Source: Actinoplanes sichuanensis (lineage in GTDB: Bacteria; Actinomycetota; Actinomycetes; Mycobacteriales; Micromonosporaceae). From it: a stretch of DNA of 64,000 bases. The notes under the pieces are model-generated. The model was given only the letters and a program-made list of their open reading frames with translations, did no database searches and had not been told where the DNA came from. Position 1 is the stretch's first letter, and each line of letters opens with the position of its first letter. The position numbers were made by a program, and so were the translations under genes. The DNA lies in assembly GCF_033097365.1 (NCBI RefSeq), contig NZ_AP028461.1, positions 3,038,001 through 3,102,000 on the forward strand, read 5' to 3'. Positions 53,128 through 61,393 of the stretch are shown in pieces.

Positions 53128-53520
53128 CTAAGCCAGAGCGATGCCGTAGTTCTGACCCTTCTTGCGCACGATCCACGTGCCGGAGACGACCCCGCGACGT
53201 ATGTCCACCAGCGGCAGCATGGCCGTCAGGTCGGTGATGAACATCGGGTAGTGATGGCCGTCGGTGTCACGCCAGATCAGATACTTCGCGGACTGCCCGG
53301 TGCGCATCGAGTCGATGGTCAGGGTCGCCTCGAAGGTGACGTTGGGCCGCATGGTGTACGGCACCTGCCGGTACCGATTGTCTTCCAGGTAGGAGTAGCC
53401 GCCGTCACGTTCGACGTAGAACAGCAGATTCCCGCGTTCGTCGTACGGCACCTCGGTGACCGAAGTCTTCCGTGTCGCCAACCCACTGCCTCCCCGTGCA
53501 CCCCGATTTGCCAAGATCAT
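53128..53520 (-). CDS. Hypothetical protein
   Basis: About 130 residues from the ATG at 53520 (MILANRGARGGSG). Beta-rich sequence with VPYDERGNLLFYVERDGGYSYLEDNRYRQVPY and a YLIWRDTDGHHYPMFITDL core. It has no signal peptide or known motif. Ten bases separate it from the propeller-like gene on the same strand, so the pair may be an operon. Confidence 0.55.
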   Translation of the reverse strand: MILANRGARGGSGLATRKTSVTEVPYDERGNLLFYVERDGGYSYLEDNRYRQVPYTMRPNVTFEATLTIDSMRTGQSAKYLIWRDTDGHHYPMFITDLTAMLPLVDIRRGVVSGTWIVRKKGQNYGIALA

Positions 53521-53580
53521 GCTCGTGGGTGGACGCGTGCGCCAAATCGGCACGTCGACGCGCCGCGATAGGGTCCCCTC

Positions 53581-54138
53581 ATGCATTTACCGTTCTCGCT
53601 GCGTGGCCTGCCGGGTGTCATCGAGGTCACCGTCGAGGTCACCCGCGACCCGACCGAGCTGGGTGCCTCGCCGGGCGCGGTCGGCCTGCCGCACTGCCGG
53701 GCCGCCGTCGAGTTTCCGGGCCGCGGCTACCACGGCCTCCTGGGCTGGATCCAGATGGTTCGTTCGACCGACAACGACAGCCACGGGAAAGCGTTCGAGA
53801 TGGACCCCCTCATGTTCGTCGGCGCGGTGGCCCATCCGTTCGGCTTCTTCGGCATCACACCGACTCTGTTCGACGCGCCCGGCCGCCGTACCAACGAAGA
53901 TCTCGATTGGCTCTGCCACAGCTTCCTGAGCTACATCAAGGATTTCGAAGGCGAGACGCGGGTGGTCTCCGCCATCACCGGGTTCAGCTGGGGGTTCAGC
54001 CGGACGGACGGCGTGACGACCGTCGAACCGGCGCAGCGCCTGACCTCCGCCGACTGGAACGGACACCTCGAGCTTCTGCATCGCGACCATCCCGGATGGC
54101 GTTTCCTCGACGATTTCGAGATGGACTCCACGTTGTAG
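53581..54138 (+). CDS. Hypothetical protein (185 residues)
   Basis: A soluble protein with FRAAVEFPGRGYHGLLGWIQMVRSTDNDSHGKAFEMDPL-like strand and turn pattern and a Phe/Trp-rich C-terminal half (ITGFSWGFSRTDGVTTVEPAQRLTSADWN). The ATG at 53581 has no clear ribosome site and may be leaderless. I do not recognise a domain. Confidence 0.65.
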   Translation: MHLPFSLRGLPGVIEVTVEVTRDPTELGASPGAVGLPHCRAAVEFPGRGYHGLLGWIQMVRSTDNDSHGKAFEMDPLMFVGAVAHPFGFFGITPTLFDAPGRRTNEDLDWLCHSFLSYIKDFEGETRVVSAITGFSWGFSRTDGVTTVEPAQRLTSADWNGHLELLHRDHPGWRFLDDFEMDSTL

Positions 54139-54139
54139 T

Positions 54140-54763
54140 GTGCCGCTGGTGTCCACAAGCACCGATGCCCCCAAGACCAGCCGGGCGCGCTGGATCGAGT
54201 ACCTAGTCCTGATCGTCGTGGCCGTGGTGGTCGCGACCACGGTTCGGACGTTTCTCCTCCAGACGTTCTACATCCCGTCGTCGTCCATGGAGCGGACGCT
54301 GCTTCTCGACGACAAGGTCCTGGTCAACAAGACGGCCTACTGGTTCCAGCCACCCGGCCGTGGTGAGGTCGTGGTCTTCGTGCCGCCGTCGGAGTGGTCG
54401 GCCGTCCCCGGGCAGGACTACATCAAGCGCGTCATCGGTGTGGCCGGCGACCGTGTCGTCTGCTGCGACAAGGACCGGCGGATCACCGTGAACGGGCAGG
54501 CTCTCGACGAGGACTACCTGTACCCGGGGGACGCCCCGTCCGACAAGACCTTCGACGTGACCGTCGGTGCGGGCCGCGTCTTCGTCCTCGGCGACCATCG
54601 CAGCGCCTCCGGCGACTCGCGGGAACACCTCGACGCCGCCGACGGCACCGTCCCGGAGGACCGCCTCGTGGGCCGGGCGTTCGTCCTCTTCTGGCCGGCG
54701 GCGAGAGCCCGGACCCTGTCGGTGCCCGCGACGTTCGCCGACGTCCCGGCTCCCCTCAGGTGA
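54140..54763 (+). CDS. lepB: Type I signal peptidase
   Basis: A 207-residue signal peptidase with one N-terminal membrane helix (WIEYLVLIVVAVVVATTVRTFLL), catalytic Ser in FYIPSSSMERTL, catalytic Lys in QDYIKRVIGVAGD, and GDHRSASGDSREH near the C-terminus. It cleaves signal peptides of exported proteins on the outer membrane face. The GTG at 54140 follows the preceding gene by one base. Its end overlaps the GNAT remnant by eight bases. Confidence 0.93.
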   Translation: MPLVSTSTDAPKTSRARWIEYLVLIVVAVVVATTVRTFLLQTFYIPSSSMERTLLLDDKVLVNKTAYWFQPPGRGEVVVFVPPSEWSAVPGQDYIKRVIGVAGDRVVCCDKDRRITVNGQALDEDYLYPGDAPSDKTFDVTVGAGRVFVLGDHRSASGDSREHLDAADGTVPEDRLVGRAFVLFWPAARARTLSVPATFADVPAPLR

Positions 54764-54962
54764 GCCGGACGAGGCCGGCCCGGGTCGGCTGGAAACCGCA
54801 GCCCTCGAGGTAGAACCTCGCCAGGTGGGGTTCGAAGTCGACGTGCAGCCACCGCTGCGACCAGGGCTGCACGACCGCCGGATCCGCGCCGAACGCCCGG
54901 GAGTGCAATGCGCTCAGCTGACGGTCGTCGACCGTGAAACGGGTTATCAGTTCGATGGCCAT
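54756..54962 (-). pseudogene. GNAT acetyltransferase with internal deletion
   Basis: A 68-codon frame begins MAIELITRFTVDDRQLSALHSRAFG, a GNAT N-terminus, then jumps to HVDFEPHLARFYLEGCGFQPT, the final strand-helix of the family. The acetyl-CoA-binding core that normally carries R/Q-x-x-G-x-G/A is missing. The frame stays open, as in the NTPase remnant at 26.3 kb. Function is almost certainly lost. Confidence 0.7.
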
Positions 54963-54994
54963 CCGGCTCACGGTAGAAGAGAGGCGGGACGGCA

Positions 54995-55978
54995 TCACCG
55001 CGTTTTTCGCGCGGACGGGGCGGTCGGCCGTACCGCGAGGCTTTCGCCGGCGGCGATGATCGCTTCGGTGGAAGGCCTCGGTGTCCAGCCGAGGATCCGT
55101 CGCGCCTTGGCGTTGGAGATCTGCTTGGCGTAGCCGAGTTCGCCCGCGAACGCCCGCAACTGCGGATTGAACACCGCACCCAGGCGGACGACCATGTTCG
55201 GCAGATCGCGGGTCGGTACCTTCGACGCCGCCGCGCCCAGGTGCGAGCGCAGCACCGCACCGATCTCCCGCATCGGCGTCACCGGGCCACTGGCCAGCAG
55301 GAACCGCTCGCCGGCGGCACCGGCGGCGGTCATCGCCGCCACGTGGGCGCTCGCCACGTCCCGCACGTCGACGATCGGGATGTGCAGGTCCGGGAAACCG
55401 GGCATCTCACCGGCGAGCATCCGCTGCACGATGTGGTTGGCACCCGACACCGAACCGCCGGACACCGGGCCCATCACCGCGACCGGCAGCATCGTGGTCA
55501 GCTCCAGGCCCTCCCGGGCGGCGAACTCCCAGGCCGCCCGCTCGGCCAGAACCTTGCTACGGCCGTAGGCGTCCATCCCCGGCCCGTTCATCACCGACCA
55601 GTCGTCCTCGGTGAACACGTGCGAGGTGTGCGGATGACCGAACCCGACCGCATGGAACGCCGACGTCAGCACCACCCGCTTCACCCCGGCGTCGGCCGCC
55701 GCCCGCAGTACCCGCAGCGTGCCCTCCCGGGCCGGGACGATCAGGTCGTCCTCGTTCGCGACGTGCCCGGGCCGCACCGGCGACGCCACGTGCAGCACGT
55801 AGTCGCAGCCCGCCGCGGCGGCCTTCCAACCGTCGTCGGACAGCAGGTCGGCGTGCACGAAACCCGGCCGAGGGGAGCGGGCGGTCGCCCGTACCGCAAA
55901 GCCTTGATCTTGAAGAACCCGGATGCAGTGACCGGCGATGAAACCTGAACCACCGGTGACGAGAACACGCTGTGTCAT
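54995..55978 (-). CDS. NAD(P)-dependent epimerase/reductase (dihydroflavonol reductase-like)
   Basis: A 327-residue extended SDR: cofactor motif VTGGSGFIAGH, catalytic Tyr and Lys in DAYGRSKVLAERAAWE, and Ser in VVLTSAFHAVG. The family reduces ketones of flavonoids, aldehydes or 3-beta-hydroxysteroid-like compounds. ATG 55978 (MTQRVLV) was preferred over 55987. It diverges from the MmyB-type regulator 88 bases away, which probably controls it. Confidence 0.9.
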   Translation of the reverse strand: MTQRVLVTGGSGFIAGHCIRVLQDQGFAVRATARSPRPGFVHADLLSDDGWKAAAAGCDYVLHVASPVRPGHVANEDDLIVPAREGTLRVLRAAADAGVKRVVLTSAFHAVGFGHPHTSHVFTEDDWSVMNGPGMDAYGRSKVLAERAAWEFAAREGLELTTMLPVAVMGPVSGGSVSGANHIVQRMLAGEMPGFPDLHIPIVDVRDVASAHVAAMTAAGAAGERFLLASGPVTPMREIGAVLRSHLGAAASKVPTRDLPNMVVRLGAVFNPQLRAFAGELGYAKQISNAKARRILGWTPRPSTEAIIAAGESLAVRPTAPSARKTR

Positions 55979-56066
55979 GGCGATCACGATCCGGCGGCCG
56001 CGACGACACAGCCAGAGCCCTGACAGGACCCCCTCTGTCCGGGCCGTCGCGACCTACCGTGGTGGC

Positions 56067-56942
56067 ATGCCATCCGAACTGGGCGCCTTCCTGCAGGCCC
56101 GCCGCGAACTGGTCACCCCCGAGGAGGCCGGGATCCCGGTCACCGGCGTGCGCCGGGTCGCCGGTCTGCGCCGCGAGGAGGTCGCCATGCTCGCCGGCAT
56201 CAGCGCCGACTACTACCTGCGACTGGAACGCGGCCGCGACCTCAACCCGTCGTTGCAGGTCCTGGAGGCCCTGGCCCGGGTGCTGCGCCTCGACGACGAC
56301 ACCCGCGCCTACCTGATCGGCCTGGCCGGACCGAAACCGCGCCGACGGCGCACCCACCGGGAGACCCTGCCGCCGGGCACCGCGAAACTCGTCGCCACCC
56401 TGCCGCTGCCGGCGTTCGTCGAGGGCCGCTGCCTCGACGTCCTCGCCGCCAACCCGCTCGCGACGGCCCTGTCACCACGACTCGTCCCCGGCGGTAACCG
56501 GCTGCGGGACGTCTTCCTCGACGAGGCCGAACGGGCGCTCTTCCCGAACTGGGAGACGGCCTGCGCCTACCTGGTCGCCGGATTCCGCGAGGCGGTCGGC
56601 ACCGACACCGACGATCCGCGCTTCATCGAACTCGTCGGCGAACTCTCCCTCGCCAGCCCGCTCTTCCGGAGACTGTGGGCCCGCCACGACGTGCGCCCAC
56701 GGGCCGGAGCGGTCCTCTCATTCCATCATCCACAGGTCGGCGAACTCACCCTCAACCGGGAGAAACTGCTGGTCAGCGGCACCGACGGAATCATGCTCGT
56801 GGTTTACCACCCGGACGCCGGAAGTGAAGCCGCCGACAAGCTCACACTGCTGGCCTCACTTGCGGCACAGTATTCGGATGACGTCGACCTTTCCCGGGCA
56901 AGTCGCCCGCACCCAGGGGTTCACACTCGGTCTGGCCCGTAA
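56067..56942 (+). CDS. HTH regulator with MmyB-like ligand-binding domain
   Basis: A 291-residue regulator: N-terminal HTH_31 (VAGLRREEVAMLAGISADYYLRLERG) and C-terminal MmyB-type PAS-like domain with NPLATAL, RDVFLDEAERALFPNW and FHHPQVGELTLNREKL. These are usually repressors tuned by small hydrophobic ligands. It diverges from a reductase gene and is thus its likely regulator. Its 3' end overlaps the S9 peptidase start by 65 bases in another frame. Confidence 0.9.
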   Translation: MPSELGAFLQARRELVTPEEAGIPVTGVRRVAGLRREEVAMLAGISADYYLRLERGRDLNPSLQVLEALARVLRLDDDTRAYLIGLAGPKPRRRRTHRETLPPGTAKLVATLPLPAFVEGRCLDVLAANPLATALSPRLVPGGNRLRDVFLDEAERALFPNWETACAYLVAGFREAVGTDTDDPRFIELVGELSLASPLFRRLWARHDVRPRAGAVLSFHHPQVGELTLNREKLLVSGTDGIMLVVYHPDAGSEAADKLTLLASLAAQYSDDVDLSRASRPHPGVHTRSGP

Positions 56943-58914
56943 CCTCGTGATCTCGCCGGACGGCTCCCGCGTGGTCTTCCTGCGCACGCCCGGCGGCGAG
57001 GATCCGGTCGCCGGCCTGTGGCTCCACGACGTCGCGACCGGCGAGGAGAAGCTGCTCGCCGACGCGGCGGCGCTGGGCGCCACCGACGCCGGACCGATGT
57101 CCGAGCGGGAACGGGCGCGGCGTGAGCGGGCCCGCGACAGGTCCGCGGGGATCAGCGTCTTCCACACCGACGCGGAGGTACGGACGATCGTGTTCACCCT
57201 CGACATGAGGTTGTTCGTGGCCGACGTGTCCGCCGGTCGGGTCACCGAGGTCGGCGCGCGGGAGCCGGTCGCCGAGGCACGCATCGACCCGACCGGTAAC
57301 TGGATCGCCTACGTCCACGACGACGAACTGCGGGTGATCAGCCGCGACGGCAAGGACGACCGGGCCCTGGCCGAACCGGACGGCCCCGAGGTCACCTGGG
57401 GTCTGCCGGAGCACGAGGCGTCCGAGTCGATGGACCGGTTCCAGGGCTACTGGTGGGCGCCCGACGGCCGTTCGCTGGTCGCCGCCCGGGTCGACAACAG
57501 CCCCGTCCAGGTGTGGTACATCAGTGACCCGGCCCACCCGGAGCGCCCGCCGACCGCCCTGCGATACCCGGCCGCCGGCACCCCGAACGCCGACGTCAGC
57601 CTGCACGTGCTCGGCCTGGACGGTGGCCGTACCGAGATCGACTGGGACCGTAAGGCGTTCGAATACGTCACCCGGGTGACCTGGGACCGGACCGCCCTGC
57701 TGGTGACGGTCCAGAACCGCCCGCAGACCGCGATGCGGATCCTGTCCGCCGACCCGGCCACCGGCCGCACCACGGTGCTGCGCGAGGACACCGCCGCGGA
57801 CTGGACCACGATCGTCTCCGGTGTACCCGCCCACACCGCGTCGGGCGCCCTGCTGTGGACCGTCGAGGAGGGCGACACCCGCCGCCTGACGGTCGACGGC
57901 GTCCCGGTGACCCCGCCCGGCCTGCAGATCGACCGGGTGCTGTCGATCGACGGCGACTCGGTGCTGTTCACCGCCTTCGAGGACCCGGCGGTCCGGCACC
58001 TGTGGACCTGGTCGCCGACGGCGTTGCGGCAGGTGACCACCGAGGACGGTCTGCACGACGGCCGGCTCGCCGGTGGGACGACGGTCGTCGACGCGCGCAC
58101 CCCGACCGGCGAGACCGTGACGGTCAACGGCCGCCCGCTGGCCGGGTTCGCGGCGACCCCGTCGATCATTCCGCGTCCGCGGCTGCACTGGCTCGGTGAG
58201 CGCCGGATCCGTACCGCGGTGCTGCTGCCGACCGGCTACACCGGCGGCCCGCTGCCGGTGCTGATGGACCCCTATGGCGGCCGGGCCGCGCAGCGGGCCG
58301 TCGCCGCCCGGTCCCGTTACTGGGCGTCGCAGTGGTTCGCCGACCAGGGCTTCGCCGTGGTCATCGCGGACGGCCGGGGCACGCCCGGTCGTGGCCCGAC
58401 TTGGGACCGGTCCCGCGGCGACGACCACCCGGCGCCGCGCCTGCAGGACCAGGTCGACGCCCTCCAGGCAGCCGCCGAGCACTACGACCTGGACCTGTCG
58501 AAGGTCGGCATCCGCGGCTGGTCGGCCGGCGGCTACCTGGCCGCGCTGGCCGTACTGCGCCGCCCGGACGTCTTCCACGCCGGCATCGCCGGGGCGCCGG
58601 TCACCGACATGCTGCTCTACAGCTCGCACTGGCAGGAGAAGACCCTGGGCCTGCCGGCCGAGAACCCGCGGATGTACGCCCAGTCGTCGCTGATCGACGA
58701 CGCCCCGAACCTGCGCGTCCCGCTGCTGCTGATCCACGGCCTGGTCGACGACAACGTCCTGCCGGTGCACACCATGAAACTGTCCGCCGCCCTGCTCGCG
58801 GCGGGCCGCCCGCACACCGTCCTGCCGCTGCCCGGCGCCTCGCACATGGGCGCCGTCGACGGCCTGTGGGAGTACGAACTGGCGTTCCTCAGGCAGTCGC
58901 TGAACCTGTCGTAA
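56878..58914 (+). CDS. S9-family prolyl oligopeptidase/dipeptidyl peptidase
   Basis: A 678-residue serine peptidase. The N-terminal beta-propeller runs to about residue 430; the C-terminal alpha/beta hydrolase has nucleophile Ser in IRGWSAGGYLAAL, acid Asp in HGLVDDNVLP and His in PGASHMGAVDG. It lacks a signal peptide. The start FPGQVARTQGFTLGLARN matches the family N-terminus, supporting the ATG inside the regulator gene. Members cleave dipeptides or oligopeptides. A short gap separates it from the phosphotransferase gene. Confidence 0.92.
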   Translation: MTSTFPGQVARTQGFTLGLARNLVISPDGSRVVFLRTPGGEDPVAGLWLHDVATGEEKLLADAAALGATDAGPMSERERARRERARDRSAGISVFHTDAEVRTIVFTLDMRLFVADVSAGRVTEVGAREPVAEARIDPTGNWIAYVHDDELRVISRDGKDDRALAEPDGPEVTWGLPEHEASESMDRFQGYWWAPDGRSLVAARVDNSPVQVWYISDPAHPERPPTALRYPAAGTPNADVSLHVLGLDGGRTEIDWDRKAFEYVTRVTWDRTALLVTVQNRPQTAMRILSADPATGRTTVLREDTAADWTTIVSGVPAHTASGALLWTVEEGDTRRLTVDGVPVTPPGLQIDRVLSIDGDSVLFTAFEDPAVRHLWTWSPTALRQVTTEDGLHDGRLAGGTTVVDARTPTGETVTVNGRPLAGFAATPSIIPRPRLHWLGERRIRTAVLLPTGYTGGPLPVLMDPYGGRAAQRAVAARSRYWASQWFADQGFAVVIADGRGTPGRGPTWDRSRGDDHPAPRLQDQVDALQAAAEHYDLDLSKVGIRGWSAGGYLAALAVLRRPDVFHAGIAGAPVTDMLLYSSHWQEKTLGLPAENPRMYAQSSLIDDAPNLRVPLLLIHGLVDDNVLPVHTMKLSAALLAAGRPHTVLPLPGASHMGAVDGLWEYELAFLRQSLNLS

Positions 58915-58956
58915 ATGCGGTGCCCGAGGGGGAGGACGGCGGTACCGTGCCGGGTC

Positions 58957-59880
58957 ATGAACGTGACACGGCTGCGCTGGTCCGACATTCCGGACTCCCT
59001 CCGGGCCCGTGCCGAGGCCGCCGTGGCGACCCCGCTGCGGGAGGTCGGCAGCGCACCCGGCGGGTTCACCCCCGGCGTGGCCTCGGCGCTCGCCGGGCAG
59101 TCGGGGGAGTCGTTCTTCGTGAAGGCCATCGCCCGGCACACGTCGGAGGTGGCCGGCTCCTACCTGCGCGAGGCGCTGGTCGCCGCGGCGTTGCCGCCGC
59201 AGGTGCCCAGCCCACGGCTGCTCTGGTGGCACGACGACGGCGTGTGGATCGTGATGCTGTTCGAGCACGTCGACGGCCGTACCCCGCAGATCGCCGGCCT
59301 CGAACCGGTGCTGGTGGCCGTGGCCGCGCTGGGCGAGACCCCGGGCCCGGCGGGCCTGCCCCGGCTCGTCGACGAATATGACGAGGACTTCGCCGGCTGG
59401 CGAGGCGTCGACGACTGGCCCGCGGTCGTCGACGCCTACCCGGAGCTCGCCGCCGCCTCGCTCGACGCGCTGGCCGCCCGGGAGAAACGCTGGTCGCAGG
59501 TCGCCGACGGGACCGCGCTCGTCCACGGCGACCTGCGGCTGGACAACATGATCCACACCGATGCGGGCGTCCGGATCGTCGACTGGCCCAACGCGTGCAT
59601 CGGTGCCGGCTGGTTCGACCTGCTGCTGATGACCCCGAGTCTGGCCATGCACGGCGTCGACGTGCAGACGCTGATCAGCGAACACCCGCTGACCGGTACG
59701 GTCGACCACGACGACCTGGACACCGTGCTGATCGCAGCGGCCGGGTACTTTGTCACCCGATCCCTGCTGCCTCCGCCCCCGGCGGCGCCCGCGGTCCGCG
59801 ACTTCCAGCGGGCGCAGGCGACCGCGCTGCTGGCCTGGCTGGCAACGCGCCGCCCCGACCTGCTCACCGATCGGACGTGA
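58957..59880 (+). CDS. APH-family phosphotransferase
   Basis: A 307-residue aminoglycoside-phosphotransferase-like kinase. The N-lobe Lys is in SFFVKAI, the catalytic loop is HGDLRLDNMIH and the metal-binding Asp in IVDWPNACIG. The family phosphorylates antibiotics, sugars or choline-like substrates, so the name does not prove resistance. It starts at 58957 and ends three bases before the VOC gene. Confidence 0.88.
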   Translation: MNVTRLRWSDIPDSLRARAEAAVATPLREVGSAPGGFTPGVASALAGQSGESFFVKAIARHTSEVAGSYLREALVAAALPPQVPSPRLLWWHDDGVWIVMLFEHVDGRTPQIAGLEPVLVAVAALGETPGPAGLPRLVDEYDEDFAGWRGVDDWPAVVDAYPELAAASLDALAAREKRWSQVADGTALVHGDLRLDNMIHTDAGVRIVDWPNACIGAGWFDLLLMTPSLAMHGVDVQTLISEHPLTGTVDHDDLDTVLIAAAGYFVTRSLLPPPPAAPAVRDFQRAQATALLAWLATRRPDLLTDRT

Positions 59881-59883
59881 CCC

Positions 59884-60579
59884 ATGACCCTGGACCTGTA
59901 CGCCCTCTGCGTCGACGCGCGTCAACCCGAACGGCTCGCCGGGTTCTGGGCGGCGATGCTCGGCTATCAGGCGGTCGACGACCCGTACGGGGGAGTGCTG
60001 ATCGGCGGTGACCACGGGTTCCGGTTACGGTTCCAGGCCGAGCAGGCGCCGAAGACGGCGGCGAACCTGATGCACTTCGACCTGACCAGCACCTCGATCC
60101 AGGACCAGGAACAGACCGTCGCGAAAGCGCTGGCGCTCGGCGGGCGGCACCTCGACATCGGGCAGGGCGACGTCGACCACGTGGTGCTCGGTGATCCGGA
60201 GGGCAACGAGTTCGACGTGATCGAGCCCGGTAACGGCTTTCTCGCCGGGTGCGGGTTCATCGGGGCGCTGGCCAGTGACGGCAGTCAGGCGGTCGGCTAC
60301 TTCTGGGCTCAGGCACTGGGCTGGCCGCTGGTCTGGGACGAGAACGAGGAGACCGCGATCCAGTCCCCGTCAGGTGGCACGAAGATCACCTGGGGCGGTC
60401 CGCCGCTGGATCCGCGTGACGGCAAGCCGCGAATCTCGTACGACATCAGTGGTCTTGACGAGCCGGAGACCCGCCGCCTGATCGCCCTCGGCGCCACCCA
60501 CCTGGAGGACGGCCCCGGCTGGGTCCGGCTGACCGACCCGGACGGTAACCCGTTCCGGCTCCTGGCGGGTCCGCACTGA
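59884..60579 (+). CDS. Two-domain VOC-superfamily protein
   Basis: A 231-residue protein with two VOC modules: LDLYALCVDARQPERLAGFWAAMLGYQ and a second from GFIGALASDGSQAVGYFWAQALGW. Both modules keep the LTDPDGNPFRLL and LGDPEGNEFDVI endings. Relatives include glyoxalase- and bleomycin-resistance-type proteins, often of unknown substrate. It lies directly after the phosphotransferase gene on the same strand; a shared operon is likely. Confidence 0.87.
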   Translation: MTLDLYALCVDARQPERLAGFWAAMLGYQAVDDPYGGVLIGGDHGFRLRFQAEQAPKTAANLMHFDLTSTSIQDQEQTVAKALALGGRHLDIGQGDVDHVVLGDPEGNEFDVIEPGNGFLAGCGFIGALASDGSQAVGYFWAQALGWPLVWDENEETAIQSPSGGTKITWGGPPLDPRDGKPRISYDISGLDEPETRRLIALGATHLEDGPGWVRLTDPDGNPFRLLAGPH

Positions 60580-60637
60580 AGATCGAATCCGTTTAGGATT
60601 CGCGTTCGATCGGTTGCATCGGACGGGGGCGTCTTTC

Positions 60638-61393
60638 TTGAATTCCGCATTGGAGCTGGCCGGGCTGGCCAAACACTTCGGTCCCAAGACCGCGGTCCAC
60701 GATGTGACGCTGACGGTGCCGGCCGGCTCGTTCTACGGCCTGGTCGGCCCGAACGGCGCCGGGAAGACCACCTCGCTGTCGATGGCCGTCGGCCTGCTGC
60801 GCCCGGACGCCGGAACGGCCCGGATCTTCGGCGCCGACGTGTGGGCCGACCCGGTCAAGGCCCGCGCCCAGGTCGGCGTGCTCCCCGACGGCCTGGCCCT
60901 GCCGGAACGCCTCACCGGCCGTGAGCTGCTGGTCTTCCAGGCCCGGCTGCGCGGGTTCGACAAGGCCACCTCGACGAGCCGGGCCGAGGAACTGCTCGAC
61001 GTCCTCGATCTGCTCGACGCCGAACGCACCCTGGTCAACGACTACTCGACGGGCATGCGCAAGAAGATCGGCCTGGCCACCGCTCTGCTGCACGGGCCGC
61101 GCCTGCTGGTGCTGGACGAACCCTTCGAAGCGGTCGACCCGGTGTCCGCGCTGACCATCCGCGGAATCCTGCAGACGTTCGTCGCCGGTGGCGGTTCGGT
61201 GGTGCTGTCCAGTCACGTGATGGCCCTGGTCGAGCAGGTCTGCGACCACGTCGCGGTGATCGACGCCGGGCGGGTCGTCGCCGCCGGCACCCTCGAGGAG
61301 GTCCGCTCCGGCGCCAGTCTGGAGGGCCGGTTCGTCGAGCTCGTCGGCGCCGGTGCCGCGACCAGGAAGGCGCCGTCGTGGCTGGCGTCCTGA
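60638..61393 (+). CDS. ABC transporter ATPase (export-type)
   Basis: About 251 residues from a TTG at 60638 with GGGGG upstream; an in-frame TTG at 60614 is an alternative. It has Walker A VGPNGAGKTTS, a signature YSTGMRKK (in place of LSGGQ), Walker B LLVLDEPF and the switch SSHV. This signature is typical of bacterial exporters. The end overlaps the permease gene by 16 bases. Confidence 0.92.
   Translation: MNSALELAGLAKHFGPKTAVHDVTLTVPAGSFYGLVGPNGAGKTTSLSMAVGLLRPDAGTARIFGADVWADPVKARAQVGVLPDGLALPERLTGRELLVFQARLRGFDKATSTSRAEELLDVLDLLDAERTLVNDYSTGMRKKIGLATALLHGPRLLVLDEPFEAVDPVSALTIRGILQTFVAGGGSVVLSSHVMALVEQVCDHVAVIDAGRVVAAGTLEEVRSGASLEGRFVELVGAGAATRKAPSWLAS

Noticed and set aside
58957..59880. 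Calling the phosphotransferase an aminoglycoside resistance gene
   Set aside because: Only the generic kinase motifs are present; many APH-fold proteins act on unrelated substrates.
56842..60015. A 1057-codon leftward frame opposite the S9 peptidase and phosphotransferase genes
   Set aside because: It covers two clearly real genes on the other strand and has no recognisable sequence; typical of third-position GC bias.
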